From Pseudomonas fluorescens (GTDB taxonomy: Bacteria > Pseudomonadota > Gammaproteobacteria > Pseudomonadales > Pseudomonadaceae), in assembly GCF_000967965.1 (NCBI RefSeq), contig NZ_LACC01000005.1, positions 110,676 to 174,675 of the forward strand: a stretch of 64,000 nt of DNA. Direction: 5' to 3'. The notes under the pieces are model-generated. The model saw nothing but the letters and a program-made list of their open reading frames with translations. It searched no databases and was not told the origin of the DNA. The number at the start of each line of letters is the position of its first letter. The stretch's first letter is position 1. A program made the translations under genes and the position numbers. Positions 18,886 through 27,748 of this stretch are shown here, piece by piece.

Positions 18886-20625
18886 ATGCGATTGATTCCA
18901 AACCTGTTGGCCGCCGCGCTGGCCTTGTCGTCGGTGCAGGCCATGGCCGCCGCCGACCTGGTGTTGTTCAACGGCAAGGTCTTTACCGCCGAACCCGGCC
19001 AGGCACTGGTGCAGGCTGTTGCGGTGCAAGACGGCAAGATTCTGAAAGTGGGCAGCGATGCCGAAATCAACGCTCTGGCCGATGCCAAGACCCAGCGCAT
19101 CGACCTGGCGGGCAAAGTGTTGATGCCGGGCATGATCGACACCCACAGCCACCCGGTCACGGGCGCTTTCGACAGCATGAAGGCCAACCTGCTGGACGAG
19201 GTCAAACCGTTGCCGGAGCTGGAGCAATGGTTGATCGAAGAAGACAAGGCCGGACGTGCCCGCTCCGGCGATGTGATCAGCGTGGCCGGGGTCAGTTCGG
19301 CCTACTGGGAGAAGAGCCGTGAACTGGGCAAGGTGTTCAACCAGGGGCGCTGGGCCGATCAGCCCATTGTCTTCAGTGGCATCGACGGTCACACCGGTTG
19401 GGCCAACAACGCGATGCTCAAGCGCTTGAACATCGACGCGGCACTGGTCAAGAGTCTGCCGGAGAAAGAACGCGGCTACATCGGCCATGAAGCGGACTTC
19501 ACCCCTAACGGCTACTTTGCCGAATCCCGCTGGGACGTGGTGCGCAACGGTATTCCGGCGCCCACCCCGGAGGCCATGCTCAAGGCCGCTCGCGAGGCGG
19601 TGAAGATCAACAATCAGTTCGGCGTCACCGCCTGGATGGACGCGGCGGCGAACGGCGGCAGCGAAGATTCGCTGTTCGATTTCCATGCCACCGCGGAAAG
19701 TGTCGGCGTGCTGCCGCTGTACAAGGAGCTGGCGCAGAACGGCGAGCTCAGTGCCCACGTCGCCGCGCTGATGGTCACCAATCCGAAGAGCAAACCCGCC
19801 GACCTGGAAGTGATCGCCACGGTGATGAAGCAGTTCGAGGGCGTGCCTAACCTGACGTTCCCCGGCATCAAGGTGTTTGTCGACGGCATTCTCGAATTCC
19901 CGGGGCAAACCGCAGCGGTCATCGTGCCGTTCAAGAACAGCCATAAAAATGGTCAGTTGCTGACCGACCCGGCGCACTTCGGCGAACTGGTGGTGGCGGC
20001 GGAAAAACGCGGCTGGATCGTGCACATGCACGCCGTCGGCGACCGCGCGGTGCGTGAAGCGCTCAATGGCGTGGCGTATGCGCGCAAGCTCAGCCCGACG
20101 CCGGTGCCCCACAGCATCGCGCACCTGCAACTGGTCAACCCCAAGGAGTTTCCACGCTTCAAAGAACTGGGCGTGATCGCTTCGATGCAACTGCTGTGGG
20201 CCACCGGCGAGTCCTACACCGTCGAACTGGTCAAGCCTTACATCAGCGCCTTTGCCTACGGTTACCAGTATCCCGCGCGGTCCCTGCATAACGCCGGCGC
20301 GACGATTGCCGGTGGCAGCGACTGGCCGGTGTCGAGCGCCAACCCGTTCAACGCCATTGCCCAGGCCAGCACGCGCAAAGGTCCGTTGGGCGTACTCAAT
20401 GCCAAGGAAAGCATCGACCGCCAGACCATGTTCTACGCCTACACCATCAACGCGGCGAAAACCCTGCGCCTGGAGCAGCAGATCGGTTCGCTGGCACCGG
20501 GCAAGCAGGCCGACCTGATCATCCTCGACCGTGATGTGTTCAAGGTCAGCGATGACGACCTGTTCGAAACCAAAGTCCTGAACACCTTCTTCGCCGGCAA
20601 GCAGGTCTACGCCCCCGCGTCCTGA
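18886..20625 (+). CDS. Exported YtcJ-type amidohydrolase (2)
   Basis: A 579-residue paralogue of the preceding gene, with signal peptide MRLIPNLLAAALALSSVQAM (cleavage after AMAA). The same metal motifs occur: GMIDTHSHPV, HMHAVGDRAVREAL, AHLQLVNPKEFPRF and GGSDWPVSSANPF. The two differ in length and in loops near the active site, so they probably handle different substrates or successive steps. The gene is 18 bases after the first and ends 108 bases before the TorF porin, separated by a strong stem-loop. Confidence 0.88.
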   Translation: MRLIPNLLAAALALSSVQAMAAADLVLFNGKVFTAEPGQALVQAVAVQDGKILKVGSDAEINALADAKTQRIDLAGKVLMPGMIDTHSHPVTGAFDSMKANLLDEVKPLPELEQWLIEEDKAGRARSGDVISVAGVSSAYWEKSRELGKVFNQGRWADQPIVFSGIDGHTGWANNAMLKRLNIDAALVKSLPEKERGYIGHEADFTPNGYFAESRWDVVRNGIPAPTPEAMLKAAREAVKINNQFGVTAWMDAAANGGSEDSLFDFHATAESVGVLPLYKELAQNGELSAHVAALMVTNPKSKPADLEVIATVMKQFEGVPNLTFPGIKVFVDGILEFPGQTAAVIVPFKNSHKNGQLLTDPAHFGELVVAAEKRGWIVHMHAVGDRAVREALNGVAYARKLSPTPVPHSIAHLQLVNPKEFPRFKELGVIASMQLLWATGESYTVELVKPYISAFAYGYQYPARSLHNAGATIAGGSDWPVSSANPFNAIAQASTRKGPLGVLNAKESIDRQTMFYAYTINAAKTLRLEQQIGSLAPGKQADLIILDRDVFKVSDDDLFETKVLNTFFAGKQVYAPAS

Positions 20626-20655
20626 CCTGCGAACACCCAGCACCCGCAAAAAACT

Positions 20656-20685
20656 GCCAGCCCCTCGTAGCGCGAGGGGCCTGGC
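20656..20685. terminator. Intercistronic stem-loop between amidohydrolase and TorF porin
   Basis: GCCAGCCCCTCG pairs with CGAGGGGCCTGGC around the loop TAGCG, with one bulged C. No T tract follows, so partial termination or mRNA stabilisation is more likely than full termination. Confidence 0.55.
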
Positions 20686-20733
20686 ATCGCCATGCCTGAA
20701 ATTCCCCGTACGCCATAACAACAAGAGAACTGT

Positions 20734-21474
20734 ATGAACGCACTTTCAGCATTGACCCTCGCAGCACTCGCACTGGCCCCCCTGACCAGCCAGGCCCTGG
20801 CCCTCAACGATGATTTCAGCCTGGATATGACCCTGGGCGTCGTCAGCGACTACCGTTCCCGGGGCATCTCGCAAACCTTGGGCGATCCGGCGGTACAGGG
20901 CGGCGCAACGCTGCTGCACAGCAGCGGCCTGTACATCGGCGCCTGGACCTCCAACGTGGATTTCGGCGGCGGCTTCGACACCCGGCAGGAGCGTGAGTAC
21001 TACGCCGGTTACTACTGGCAGGCGACGGACGCGATCAGCCTGGATCTGGGCTACATCAAGTACGACTACCCGAAAAATTCCGAATTCAACCTGAGCGAAA
21101 TCTACGCCGTCCTCGACCTGTACGGCGTGAAGCTGGGTGCCAATTACTCCAAGGACACGCCGAACGTTTTCGGCGAAGACCAGGACACGCTCTACACTTA
21201 CGTCGGCTACAAGTTCACGCTGCCGGCCGAAGTCGGCCTGGAGTTGCGCGTGGGACGCAACGACGTGAAAGACCCGGCTTTCTGGTCCTCCAACGGCGAC
21301 AACCGCGAGGCCTACTACGAGTGGGAGGCCAAGTTGACCCGTGGTTTTGTTGGCGTGACCTGGGGCCTGAGCTATGTCGACACCGACCTGACGAAGAGTG
21401 AATGCAGTGGCTGGTATGGCTATGACGACCTGTGCTCGGCCACGGTCGTTGCAAGTGCCACCAAGACCTTCTAG
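20734..21474 (+). CDS. TorF family putative outer-membrane porin
   Basis: A 246-residue exported protein of the TorF (TIGR02001) putative porin family. Signal peptide MNALSALTLAALALAPLTSQ ending ALA, then beta-strand pattern with alternating aromatic residues (LGVVSDYRSRGISQT, YYWQATDAISLDLGYIKYDYP, ATKTF C-terminal aromatic terminus typical of outer-membrane proteins). It should form a small barrel in the outer membrane, passing a nutrient. It follows two periplasmic amidohydrolases and precedes an NCS1 permease, which together look like an outer-to-inner uptake route. Confidence 0.82.
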   Translation: MNALSALTLAALALAPLTSQALALNDDFSLDMTLGVVSDYRSRGISQTLGDPAVQGGATLLHSSGLYIGAWTSNVDFGGGFDTRQEREYYAGYYWQATDAISLDLGYIKYDYPKNSEFNLSEIYAVLDLYGVKLGANYSKDTPNVFGEDQDTLYTYVGYKFTLPAEVGLELRVGRNDVKDPAFWSSNGDNREAYYEWEAKLTRGFVGVTWGLSYVDTDLTKSECSGWYGYDDLCSATVVASATKTF

Positions 21475-21519
21475 GTTCAACCCCGACGATAAAAACAGCT
21501 CCTCAAAGGAAACACCGTC

Positions 21520-22908
21520 ATGAGTGCGCAACGCAGTCCCTTGGTCGAGACCCGCTCGATCGATTTCATTCCCGAGGCTGAGCGACACGGCAGTCTCTAC
21601 AGCCAGTTCACCCTGTGGCTCGGCGCCAACCTGCAAATCACCGCCATCGTCACCGGCGCCCTGGCCGTGGTGCTGGGCGGCGATGTGTTCTGGTCGCTGA
21701 TCGGCTTGCTGATCGGGCAAGTGCTCGGCGGTGCCGTGGTGGCGCTGCACGCGGCGCAAGGGCCGAAGCTCGGCTTGCCGCAGATGATCTCCAGCCGCGT
21801 GCAGTTCGGGGTGTATGGCGCGGCGATCCCGATTGTTTTGGTGTGCCTGATGTATCTGGGTTTCAGCGCCACCGGCGCGGTGCTGTCGGGGCAGGCGATC
21901 GCGCAGTTGATCAGTGTCAGCGACAGCACCGGCATCCTGATTTTCGCGGCGTGCATCGCGTTCCTGACGATCTTCGGGTATCGGGTGATTCACCTGGTCG
22001 GGCGGGTGGCCAGCGTGCTGGGCATCATCGCCTTCGCCTACCTGTTCACCCGGTTGATGACCCTCAACGACATCGGCCTGCTGCTCGACAATCGTCATTT
22101 TGCCTGGGGTACTTTCCTGCTGGCGGTTTCGCTCTCGGCATCCTGGCAGATCGCCTTCGGCCCCTACGTGGCGGACTACTCACGCTACCTGCCGAGCAAG
22201 ACTTCATCGTGGAAAACCTTCACCGCCGTGGGCCTCGGCACAGTGCTGGGGGCTCAGACTTCGATGGTGCTGGGGGTGTTCGCCGCCGCACTGGCCGGGG
22301 CCAATTTCCGTGGGCACGAAGTGGCGACGATTGTCGGCCTGGGCAGTAGCGGTGTGATCGCGTCCTTGCTGTACCTGAGCATTGTGTTCGGCAAGGTCAC
22401 GGTGTCCACCCTCAACGCCTACGGCAGTTTCATGTGCATCGCCACCATCATCAGTGGCTTTCGTCGTCGCCTGGAAATCACCGCCCGCCAGCGCATGCTG
22501 TTTGTGCTGCTGATCGTCGCGGCGTCCACCGCGCTGGCTTTGTTGGGGCAGTACTCGTTCCTCAACTCGTTCAAGTACTTCATCCTGTTTTTGCTGACGT
22601 TCTTCACCCCGTGGAGCGCGATCAACCTGGTGGATTACTACTTCATCAACAAGGAGCGTTACGACATTCCTGCGTTGTCCGACCCGAACGGGCGCTATGG
22701 TCGCTGGAACGTGCTGGGGATCAGCGTGTATGTGATCGGCGTGTTGATCCAGCTGCCTTTTGTCGACACCCATTTCTACTCCGGGCCGATGGTTGCGCTA
22801 CTGGGCGGCGTGGATATTTCCTGGATCGTCGGGCTGCTGGTGCCGGGTGTGATCTATTACGCGCTGGCCAAGCCGTCGATGAGTGGAGTGGTGGTTGAGC
22901 GGGGTTAA
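21520..22908 (+). CDS. NCS1 family permease (cytosine/purine type)
   Basis: A 462-residue NCS1 transporter with about twelve hydrophobic segments. Hallmarks: TRSIDFIPEAERHGSLYSQF before helix 1, LGLPQMISSRVQFGVYGAAI, FGPYVADYSRYLP and INLVDYYFINKERYDIPAL. It is more divergent than the other two NCS1 permeases here. It comes 46 bases after the TorF porin and is the last gene of the amidohydrolase cluster, so it probably imports the product or substrate of the two exported amidohydrolases (inference). Confidence 0.9.
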   Translation: MSAQRSPLVETRSIDFIPEAERHGSLYSQFTLWLGANLQITAIVTGALAVVLGGDVFWSLIGLLIGQVLGGAVVALHAAQGPKLGLPQMISSRVQFGVYGAAIPIVLVCLMYLGFSATGAVLSGQAIAQLISVSDSTGILIFAACIAFLTIFGYRVIHLVGRVASVLGIIAFAYLFTRLMTLNDIGLLLDNRHFAWGTFLLAVSLSASWQIAFGPYVADYSRYLPSKTSSWKTFTAVGLGTVLGAQTSMVLGVFAAALAGANFRGHEVATIVGLGSSGVIASLLYLSIVFGKVTVSTLNAYGSFMCIATIISGFRRRLEITARQRMLFVLLIVAASTALALLGQYSFLNSFKYFILFLLTFFTPWSAINLVDYYFINKERYDIPALSDPNGRYGRWNVLGISVYVIGVLIQLPFVDTHFYSGPMVALLGGVDISWIVGLLVPGVIYYALAKPSMSGVVVERG

Positions 22909-22936
22909 TACCCGCACTTATGGCGAGGGAGCTTTT

Positions 22937-23030
22937 GTGGCGAGGGAGCTTGCTCCCGCTGGACTGCGCAGCAGGCCCATCTTTTAGGGCCGCTTCGCGC
23001 CCCAACGGGAGCAAGCTCCCTCGCCACAGG
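22937..23030. repeat. REPIN, GTGGCGAGGGAGC type
   Basis: Inverted pair: TGTGGCGAGGGAGCTTGCTC at 22937 and CGGGAGCAAGCTCCCTCGCC ending at 23030. A partial copy (TGGCGAGGGAGCTTTTG) lies just before it. This is the second REP subtype of the window, between convergent genes. Confidence 0.92.
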
Positions 23031-23045
23031 TTCAGCGTTTACCAG

Positions 23046-23762
23046 TTAGCGCTTCGGCAGTTTCCAACGCTCACGCAACCGTTCGTACTGCGCTTCAGGC
23101 AATTGCACCAGCACCGGGGATTTGCCCGGGTCCAGCCAATCGAACAACCGCGCGATATCCGCCGGGTCCATGGCCGTACAGCCACGGGTCTGCGCCGTGG
23201 GGCCACGCCAGATGTGGAAGAAAATGCATGAACCGGCAGCAGGAAAGGCCGGAATGTTGTGCTGGATGACGATGCCTTGGCGGTACAACTCATCCGAGCG
23301 GCGCATCCGTTCGGAGCTGTTCCAGTCCTTTTCGACGACCGCTCCGTCGACCAGTTCGTTGTAGCGAGTCGATTGGCTGTCATCCACGCATTCGATGGTC
23401 GGCGTCAACGGTAGATAAGGCAGGCGGGTTTCGGCCGCAGGCGCGTAGCCAAACGCCGTGCTCAGCTTGAACATTCCTGCCGGTGCCTTGCCATCGCCTT
23501 CCTGTTTGACCGGTCCTTCAGGTTGCCCGATATCGAGCAGCCCCTTGCCCCAACCCATGCCGTTCTTGCCGAGCACCACTGCAAAGGGTGCTTCAAACTT
23601 CTGGAAAGTCTGCCCATGCCGTTCAAAGCGCTGGGCAGTACCCTGGATGTCATCCCAGCTTTTACTGGTGACCACGATCAGTTGGTCGCTGCCGTCGAGT
23701 CCCTGGGCCATTGCGGCCAGCGGAAACAACGCCACCAACAGGGCCTTGAGCAGAATGTTCAT
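23046..23762 (-). CDS. L,D-transpeptidase family protein (YkuD-like)
   Basis: A 238-residue exported protein with signal peptide MNILLKALLVALFPLAAMAQ. The catalytic region holds an L,D-transpeptidase-like site: HIWRGPTAQTRGCTAMDP, where the TRGC cysteine matches the SxGC nucleophile, and upstream GKAPAGMFKLSTAFG matches the G.TPxGxF motif. It probably links or modifies peptidoglycan or lipoprotein in the periplasm. Its start overlaps the stop of the D-Ala-D-Ala dipeptidase by four bases, so the two are coupled. The ATG at 23762 is chosen because it begins the signal peptide. Confidence 0.85.
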   Translation of the reverse strand: MNILLKALLVALFPLAAMAQGLDGSDQLIVVTSKSWDDIQGTAQRFERHGQTFQKFEAPFAVVLGKNGMGWGKGLLDIGQPEGPVKQEGDGKAPAGMFKLSTAFGYAPAAETRLPYLPLTPTIECVDDSQSTRYNELVDGAVVEKDWNSSERMRRSDELYRQGIVIQHNIPAFPAAGSCIFFHIWRGPTAQTRGCTAMDPADIARLFDWLDPGKSPVLVQLPEAQYERLRERWKLPKR

Positions 23763-24517
23763 GGTGCAAGCGGCGTGATGGGAAAGTCCATGACGTCCGG
23801 CTTCGGCGGATTCCCGCTGTACGTGAAGTGCCACCACTCAGCCGAATAACCCACAAAGCCTTCCTTGGCCATGGCACTGGTCAGGCGCTGGCGATTGGCT
23901 TTGGCCGTGGCGTTGATCAGCGTCGAGTCGGTGTGCGCCCGCTCATCGAAGCAGTCAAAGCCGGTACCCATGTCGAGGGCGCCGTCGTGCCAGCGCTTGC
24001 CATAAGGGGCGGTGCAATCCACTGGCGTGGCAGAAGGCGTCCAGGTGTCGGCAGGCAGGGCGTCGGGACCGGTCATCGTCAGGTCGACTGTGTTGCCCCG
24101 GGAATGATTGGACACCCGGGCCACATAACCCAGGCGCCAGAAGTCCTGCTTGTCGACCCGTGGATAGAACTCGGTCTTCAGCGGGTCGCCAGGTTCGGTG
24201 GCGAAGCGGCCCATGTCCGCCACCGCACGCTTGGGTCGATAGCAGTCGAATACTTTCAAGCCGTAGCCTTCGGCTTTCAGTGAGCGTTGCACTCGGGCTA
24301 ACGCCTTCGCAGCGTCCTCCGACAGCAGGCACTCCGCCGCCTGGTAGCCGTCGAGCGGGTGCCCGGTGAAGTTGTGCGCGCTGGCGTAGCGGATGTCCTG
24401 CTCGATGCCCGGGTCGACGCTGCGCACATACACCATGTGCCCGGGTTTCGACTCGTCGGCCATGCACGGCGTGGCAAGGCTCAGGCACAGCAACAACAGA
24501 CAGGGTGAACGCGACAT
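23759..24517 (-). CDS. D-alanyl-D-alanine dipeptidase (VanX/DdpX family)
   Basis: A 252-residue periplasmic Zn-dependent dipeptidase (signal peptide MSRSPCLLLLCLSLATPCMA). The zinc site is seen in RVSNHSRGNTVDLTM (SRGxxxD: His and Asp ligands) and SAEWWHF (His ligand and catalytic Glu). Family members cleave D-Ala-D-Ala; in Gram-negatives they recycle peptidoglycan peptides. Start at 24517 is preferred because GGAG lies 10 bases before it. It overlaps the L,D-transpeptidase gene by four bases. Confidence 0.9.
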   Translation of the reverse strand: MSRSPCLLLLCLSLATPCMADESKPGHMVYVRSVDPGIEQDIRYASAHNFTGHPLDGYQAAECLLSEDAAKALARVQRSLKAEGYGLKVFDCYRPKRAVADMGRFATEPGDPLKTEFYPRVDKQDFWRLGYVARVSNHSRGNTVDLTMTGPDALPADTWTPSATPVDCTAPYGKRWHDGALDMGTGFDCFDERAHTDSTLINATAKANRQRLTSAMAKEGFVGYSAEWWHFTYSGNPPKPDVMDFPITPLAP

Positions 24518-24550
24518 CGGAAAAGGCTCCATGCATGACCAGTCATTCCA

Positions 24551-25540
24551 TCATGGCTTGAAACCGTCCGTACCTCCATGAAGTTGTTGATCCGCGTGAT
24601 AGGACGAACGCACCAGCGGCCCGGACGCCACGTTCTTGAAGCCCATGCGCGTGCCTTCCTCGGCGAACCAGGCAAAGGTGTCCGGGTGCACGAAGCGCTG
24701 CACCGGCAAGTGACTGCGCGAGGGTTGCAGGTATTGGCCGAGGGTCAGCATGTCGATGTCGTGCTCGCGCATGCGCTGCATGACCTCGATGACTTCCTCG
24801 TCGGTTTCGCCAAGGCCCAGCATCAAGCCGGATTTGGTCGGCACATGGGGCACCGCTTGCTTGAATTTCTGCAGCAGGTCCAGCGACCACTCGAAGTCCG
24901 ACCCCGGCCGCGCTGCCTTGTACAGACGCGGCACGGTTTCCAGGTTGTGGTTGAACACATCCGGGGGCTCATTGGCGGTGATCGCCAGGGCCACGTCCAT
25001 GCGTCCGCGATAATCCGGCACCAGGGTTTCCAGTTGAATGTCGGGGGACAGCTTGCGGATTTCCCGCAGGCAATCGACAAAGTGTTGGGCGCCGCCGTCG
25101 CGCAAATCGTCGCGGTCCACCGAGGTGATCACCACGTACTTCAGGCGCAGCTCGGCGATGGCCACGGCCAGGTTCATCGGTTCATTGACGTCCAGCGGCT
25201 TGGGCCGGCCATGGCCGACATCGCAGAACGGACAGCGACGGGTGCAGATGTCGCCCATGATCATGAAAGTCGCCGTACCGCCGGAAAAACACTCACCGAG
25301 GTTCGGGCACGAGGCTTCTTCACAGACGCTGTGCAGTTTGTGCTTGCGCAGCAGCTGCTTGATCCGGTCGACCTCGGGAGAGATCGGCATGCGCACACGA
25401 ATCCAGTCCGGTTTGCGCGGGAACTCATCCGTGGGAATGATCTTCACCGGAATCCGCGCGACCTTTTCCGCTCCGCGCAGTTTGGTGCCGATTTCTACTT
25501 TGGCCGGGCTCTTGCCGGTCGATTCGACAATGGCATTCAT
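24551..25540 (-). CDS. lipA: Lipoyl synthase
   Basis: A 329-residue radical-SAM lipoyl synthase, which inserts two sulfurs into octanoyl groups on H protein and E2 subunits. Both [4Fe-4S] sets are present: the auxiliary cluster Cys73, Cys78 and Cys84 ([15 protein letters not shown]) and the radical-SAM CxxxCxxC at Cys99, Cys103 and Cys106 (CTRRCPFCD). The conserved serine near the C-terminus (VRSSYHADQ) is present. It has no lipB beside it, so it is probably an extra copy dedicated to the glycine cleavage H protein encoded upstream on the same strand. A REPIN lies between it and glyA. Confidence 0.95.
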   Translation of the reverse strand: MNAIVESTGKSPAKVEIGTKLRGAEKVARIPVKIIPTDEFPRKPDWIRVRMPISPEVDRIKQLLRKHKLHSVCEEASCPNLGECFSGGTATFMIMGDICTRRCPFCDVGHGRPKPLDVNEPMNLAVAIAELRLKYVVITSVDRDDLRDGGAQHFVDCLREIRKLSPDIQLETLVPDYRGRMDVALAITANEPPDVFNHNLETVPRLYKAARPGSDFEWSLDLLQKFKQAVPHVPTKSGLMLGLGETDEEVIEVMQRMREHDIDMLTLGQYLQPSRSHLPVQRFVHPDTFAWFAEEGTRMGFKNVASGPLVRSSYHADQQLHGGTDGFKP

Positions 25541-25571
25541 GATGCTTTCCTTGTGCAGCAGGGAGCAGAAC

Positions 25572-25663
25572 CTGTAGGAGTGAGCCTGCTCGCGATAGCG
25601 TCGTATCAGTCAATATGAATAGCGACTGATCCACCGCTATCGCGAGCAGGCTCGCTCCTACAG
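25572..25663. repeat. REPIN, GTAGGAGYGAGC type
   Basis: CTGTAGGAGTGAGCCTGCTC at 25572 and its inverted partner ending CTCCTACAG at 25663, in the lipA-glyA gap. It may affect transcript stability between the two co-directional genes. Confidence 0.92.
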
Positions 25664-25681
25664 GGCTTTTGTGTTGTGTGC

Positions 25682-26938
25682 TCAGTCGCGGTAGACCGGG
25701 AAGTCGGCGCACAGGGCGGCCGCCTGCCGGGCGACATTGGCCTCGATATCGGCATCGCCCAAGTGATCGAGGATGTCGCAGATCCAGCCGGCCAGGGCAA
25801 TGCTTTGCGCTTCCTTGAAGCCACGGCTGGTGATCGCCGGCGTACCAATGCGCAGCCCTGAGGTCACGAACGGCGATTGCGGATCGTTGGGCACTGCGTT
25901 CTTGTTCACGGTGATGCCGGCGCGACCGAGGGCGGCGTCGGCGTCCTTGCCGGTCAGGCCCTGGCGGATCAGGCTGACCAGGAACAGGTGGTTGTCGGTG
26001 CCGCCGGACACTACGTCATAACCGCGCTCTATAAACACCTGCGCCATGGCCTGGGCGTTGCGGATCACTTGTGCCTGATAAGTCTTGAAGCCTGGTTCCA
26101 GCGCTTCCTTGAAGCACACGGCCTTGGCGGCGATCACGTGCATCAGCGGGCCGCCCTGACCGCCGGGGAAAACCGCGGCGTTGAGCTTCTTCTCCAGTTC
26201 CGCATTGGCCTTGGCCAGAATCAAACCGCCGCGCGGGCCGCGCAGGGTCTTGTGGGTGGTGGTGGTGACCACGTCGGCGTAGGGCAGGGGATTGGGGTAC
26301 AGACCGGTCGCCACCAGCCCGGCGACGTGGGCCATGTCGACGAAGAAATACGCGCCGACCTTGTCCGCGATCTGACGGAAGCGCGGGAAGTCCAGGGTCT
26401 TCGAATAGGCCGAGAACCCGGCGATGATCATCTTCGGCTTGTGCTCGACCGCCAGGCGCTCGACTTCGTCGTAATCGATCAGACCGGTCTTGGTGTCGAT
26501 GCCATACTGCACCGCGTTGTAGAGCTTGCCGGAAAAACTCACCTTGGCGCCGTGGGTCAGGTGACCGCCGTGGGCCAGGCTCATGCCCAGCACGGTGTCG
26601 CCGGCTTGCAGCAGGGCCAGATAAACCGCGGCGTTGGCCTGGCTGCCGGAGTGCGGCTGGACGTTGGCGTAATCGGCGCCGAACAGCTGTTTGGCGCGAT
26701 CGATGGCCAGTTGCTCGACCACATCGACGTGCTCGCAGCCGCCGTAGTAACGCTTGCCCGGATAGCCTTCGGCGTACTTGTTGGTCAGGCCGCTGCCTTG
26801 TGCCTCCATCACCCGCTGACTGGTGTAGTTTTCCGAGGCAATCAGTTCGATATGGTGTTCCTGCCGCGCATCCTCGGCGTTCATCGCCGACAGCAGTTCG
26901 TCGTCGTAGCCTTTGATCTGGTCGTGCTTGCTGAACAT
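25682..26938 (-). CDS. glyA: Serine hydroxymethyltransferase
   Basis: A 418-residue PLP enzyme interconverting serine and glycine with tetrahydrofolate. The PLP lysine is Lys230 in [14 protein letters not shown], with the Asp201/His204 pair in [11 protein letters not shown] and the N-terminal [11 protein letters not shown] and [16 protein letters not shown] motifs. It starts 40 bases downstream of gcvH with an AAAGGA site. In the GcsR-controlled operon known from P. aeruginosa the homologue (glyA2) lies between gcvP and sdaA; here those genes are absent. Confidence 0.97.
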   Translation of the reverse strand: MFSKHDQIKGYDDELLSAMNAEDARQEHHIELIASENYTSQRVMEAQGSGLTNKYAEGYPGKRYYGGCEHVDVVEQLAIDRAKQLFGADYANVQPHSGSQANAAVYLALLQAGDTVLGMSLAHGGHLTHGAKVSFSGKLYNAVQYGIDTKTGLIDYDEVERLAVEHKPKMIIAGFSAYSKTLDFPRFRQIADKVGAYFFVDMAHVAGLVATGLYPNPLPYADVVTTTTHKTLRGPRGGLILAKANAELEKKLNAAVFPGGQGGPLMHVIAAKAVCFKEALEPGFKTYQAQVIRNAQAMAQVFIERGYDVVSGGTDNHLFLVSLIRQGLTGKDADAALGRAGITVNKNAVPNDPQSPFVTSGLRIGTPAITSRGFKEAQSIALAGWICDILDHLGDADIEANVARQAAALCADFPVYRD

Positions 26939-26978
26939 GGTGTGGTCCTTTTGCGAATTCGGGAAATGCCCAGGGGCT

Positions 26979-27362
26979 TCAAGCGTCGGCGTGTTCTGCG
27001 GTCAGGCGTTCATAGGCGTCTTGATCCAGTAGATCGCTCAACGCCAGGGCATCGACCGGTTTGAAGCGAAAGAACCAGCCTTCACCCAATGGGTCTTCGT
27101 TGACCAGTTCCGGGGTGCTCTCCAGCGTCGTGTTGATCTCGACCACTTCACCGTCCAGCGGCATGCCGATACTGCTGGCGGCCTTCACCGATTCCAGCAC
27201 CGACACTTCAGCGCCTGCATCGAAGGCGCCCAGTTCAGGCACCTGAACGAACACCACATCCCCCAACGCCTGCTGGGCAAACGCGGTGATGCCGACGGTG
27301 ACCAGGCCATTGCTCTCAAGGCGTAACCATTCGTGATCGACGGTAAAACGCAATTGGCTCAT
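26979..27362 (-). CDS. gcvH: Glycine cleavage system H protein
   Basis: A 127-residue lipoyl-carrier protein. The lipoylation lysine is Lys60 in [12 protein letters not shown], and the flanks fit the family ([40 protein letters not shown]). It shuttles aminomethyl groups among GcvP, GcvT and Lpd. It is the first gene after a near-perfect sigma-54 promoter, and its start follows AAGGAG. gcvP and gcvT, its usual neighbours, are not in the window. Confidence 0.97.
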   Translation of the reverse strand: MSQLRFTVDHEWLRLESNGLVTVGITAFAQQALGDVVFVQVPELGAFDAGAEVSVLESVKAASSIGMPLDGEVVEINTTLESTPELVNEDPLGEGWFFRFKPVDALALSDLLDQDAYERLTAEHADA

Positions 27363-27422
27363 ATCAACTCCTTATTGTTTTAAGGCTCGTGGCGGGACGA
27401 CGAGCGGGGTTGCAGGAGTGAT

Positions 27423-27440
27423 AGCAAGGGCGGTGCCAAT
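27423..27440 (-). promoter_or_regulatory. Sigma-54 promoter of gcvH-glyA-(lipA)
   Basis: Read on the minus strand, TTGGCACCGCCCTTGCT has GG and GC exactly ten bases apart, with TGGCAC at -24 and TTGCT at -12, the sigma-54 consensus. It lies about 60 bases upstream of gcvH. This fits control by the adjacent GcsR-like enhancer-binding protein. Confidence 0.85.
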
Positions 27441-27503
27441 GTTTTTTATTTGTTTTAAATCAATGGCTTGAAGTGATTTTATTAAGTGCGAGAGATTCCA
27501 TTC

Positions 27504-27519
27504 GTATTGAAATCAATAC
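27504..27519. promoter_or_regulatory. Candidate activator site upstream of the sigma-54 promoter
   Basis: GTATTGA-AA-TCAATAC is a 7-bp inverted repeat with a 2-base spacer, about 65 bases upstream of the -24 element, where an enhancer-binding protein would bind. It does not match the P. aeruginosa GcsR site as I recall it, so assignment to GcsR is uncertain. Confidence 0.4.
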
Positions 27520-27633
27520 AGACAAGCAGGGCAGTGGGCGCAGACGCCGTAATTGCGGGTGGGAAAGGTTTTGTCTTGATTTCGCTACGCTGTATCGATT
27601 TGCAGACGAAAAGTGCAGATGCAACACAGTCCA

Positions 27634-27725
27634 CTGTAGGAGTGAGCCTGCTCGCGATGAGGGCGTGTCAGTCGAAATGTATGTTGACTGTCAGGCCGCT
27701 ATCGCGAGCAGGCTCGCTCCTACAG
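27634..27725. repeat. REPIN, GTAGGAGYGAGC type
   Basis: CTGTAGGAGTGAGCCTGCTC at 27634 with inverted partner ending CTCCTACAG at 27725. It separates the 3' end of the gcsR-like gene from the gcvH promoter region. Confidence 0.92.
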
Positions 27726-27748
27726 GGGAATGTGTTCCGACAGATCAC

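Noticed and set aside
23759..24517. VanX-type dipeptidase as a vancomycin resistance gene
   Set aside because: No vanH or vanA neighbours, the protein is exported, and Gram-negative homologues serve in peptidoglycan recycling.
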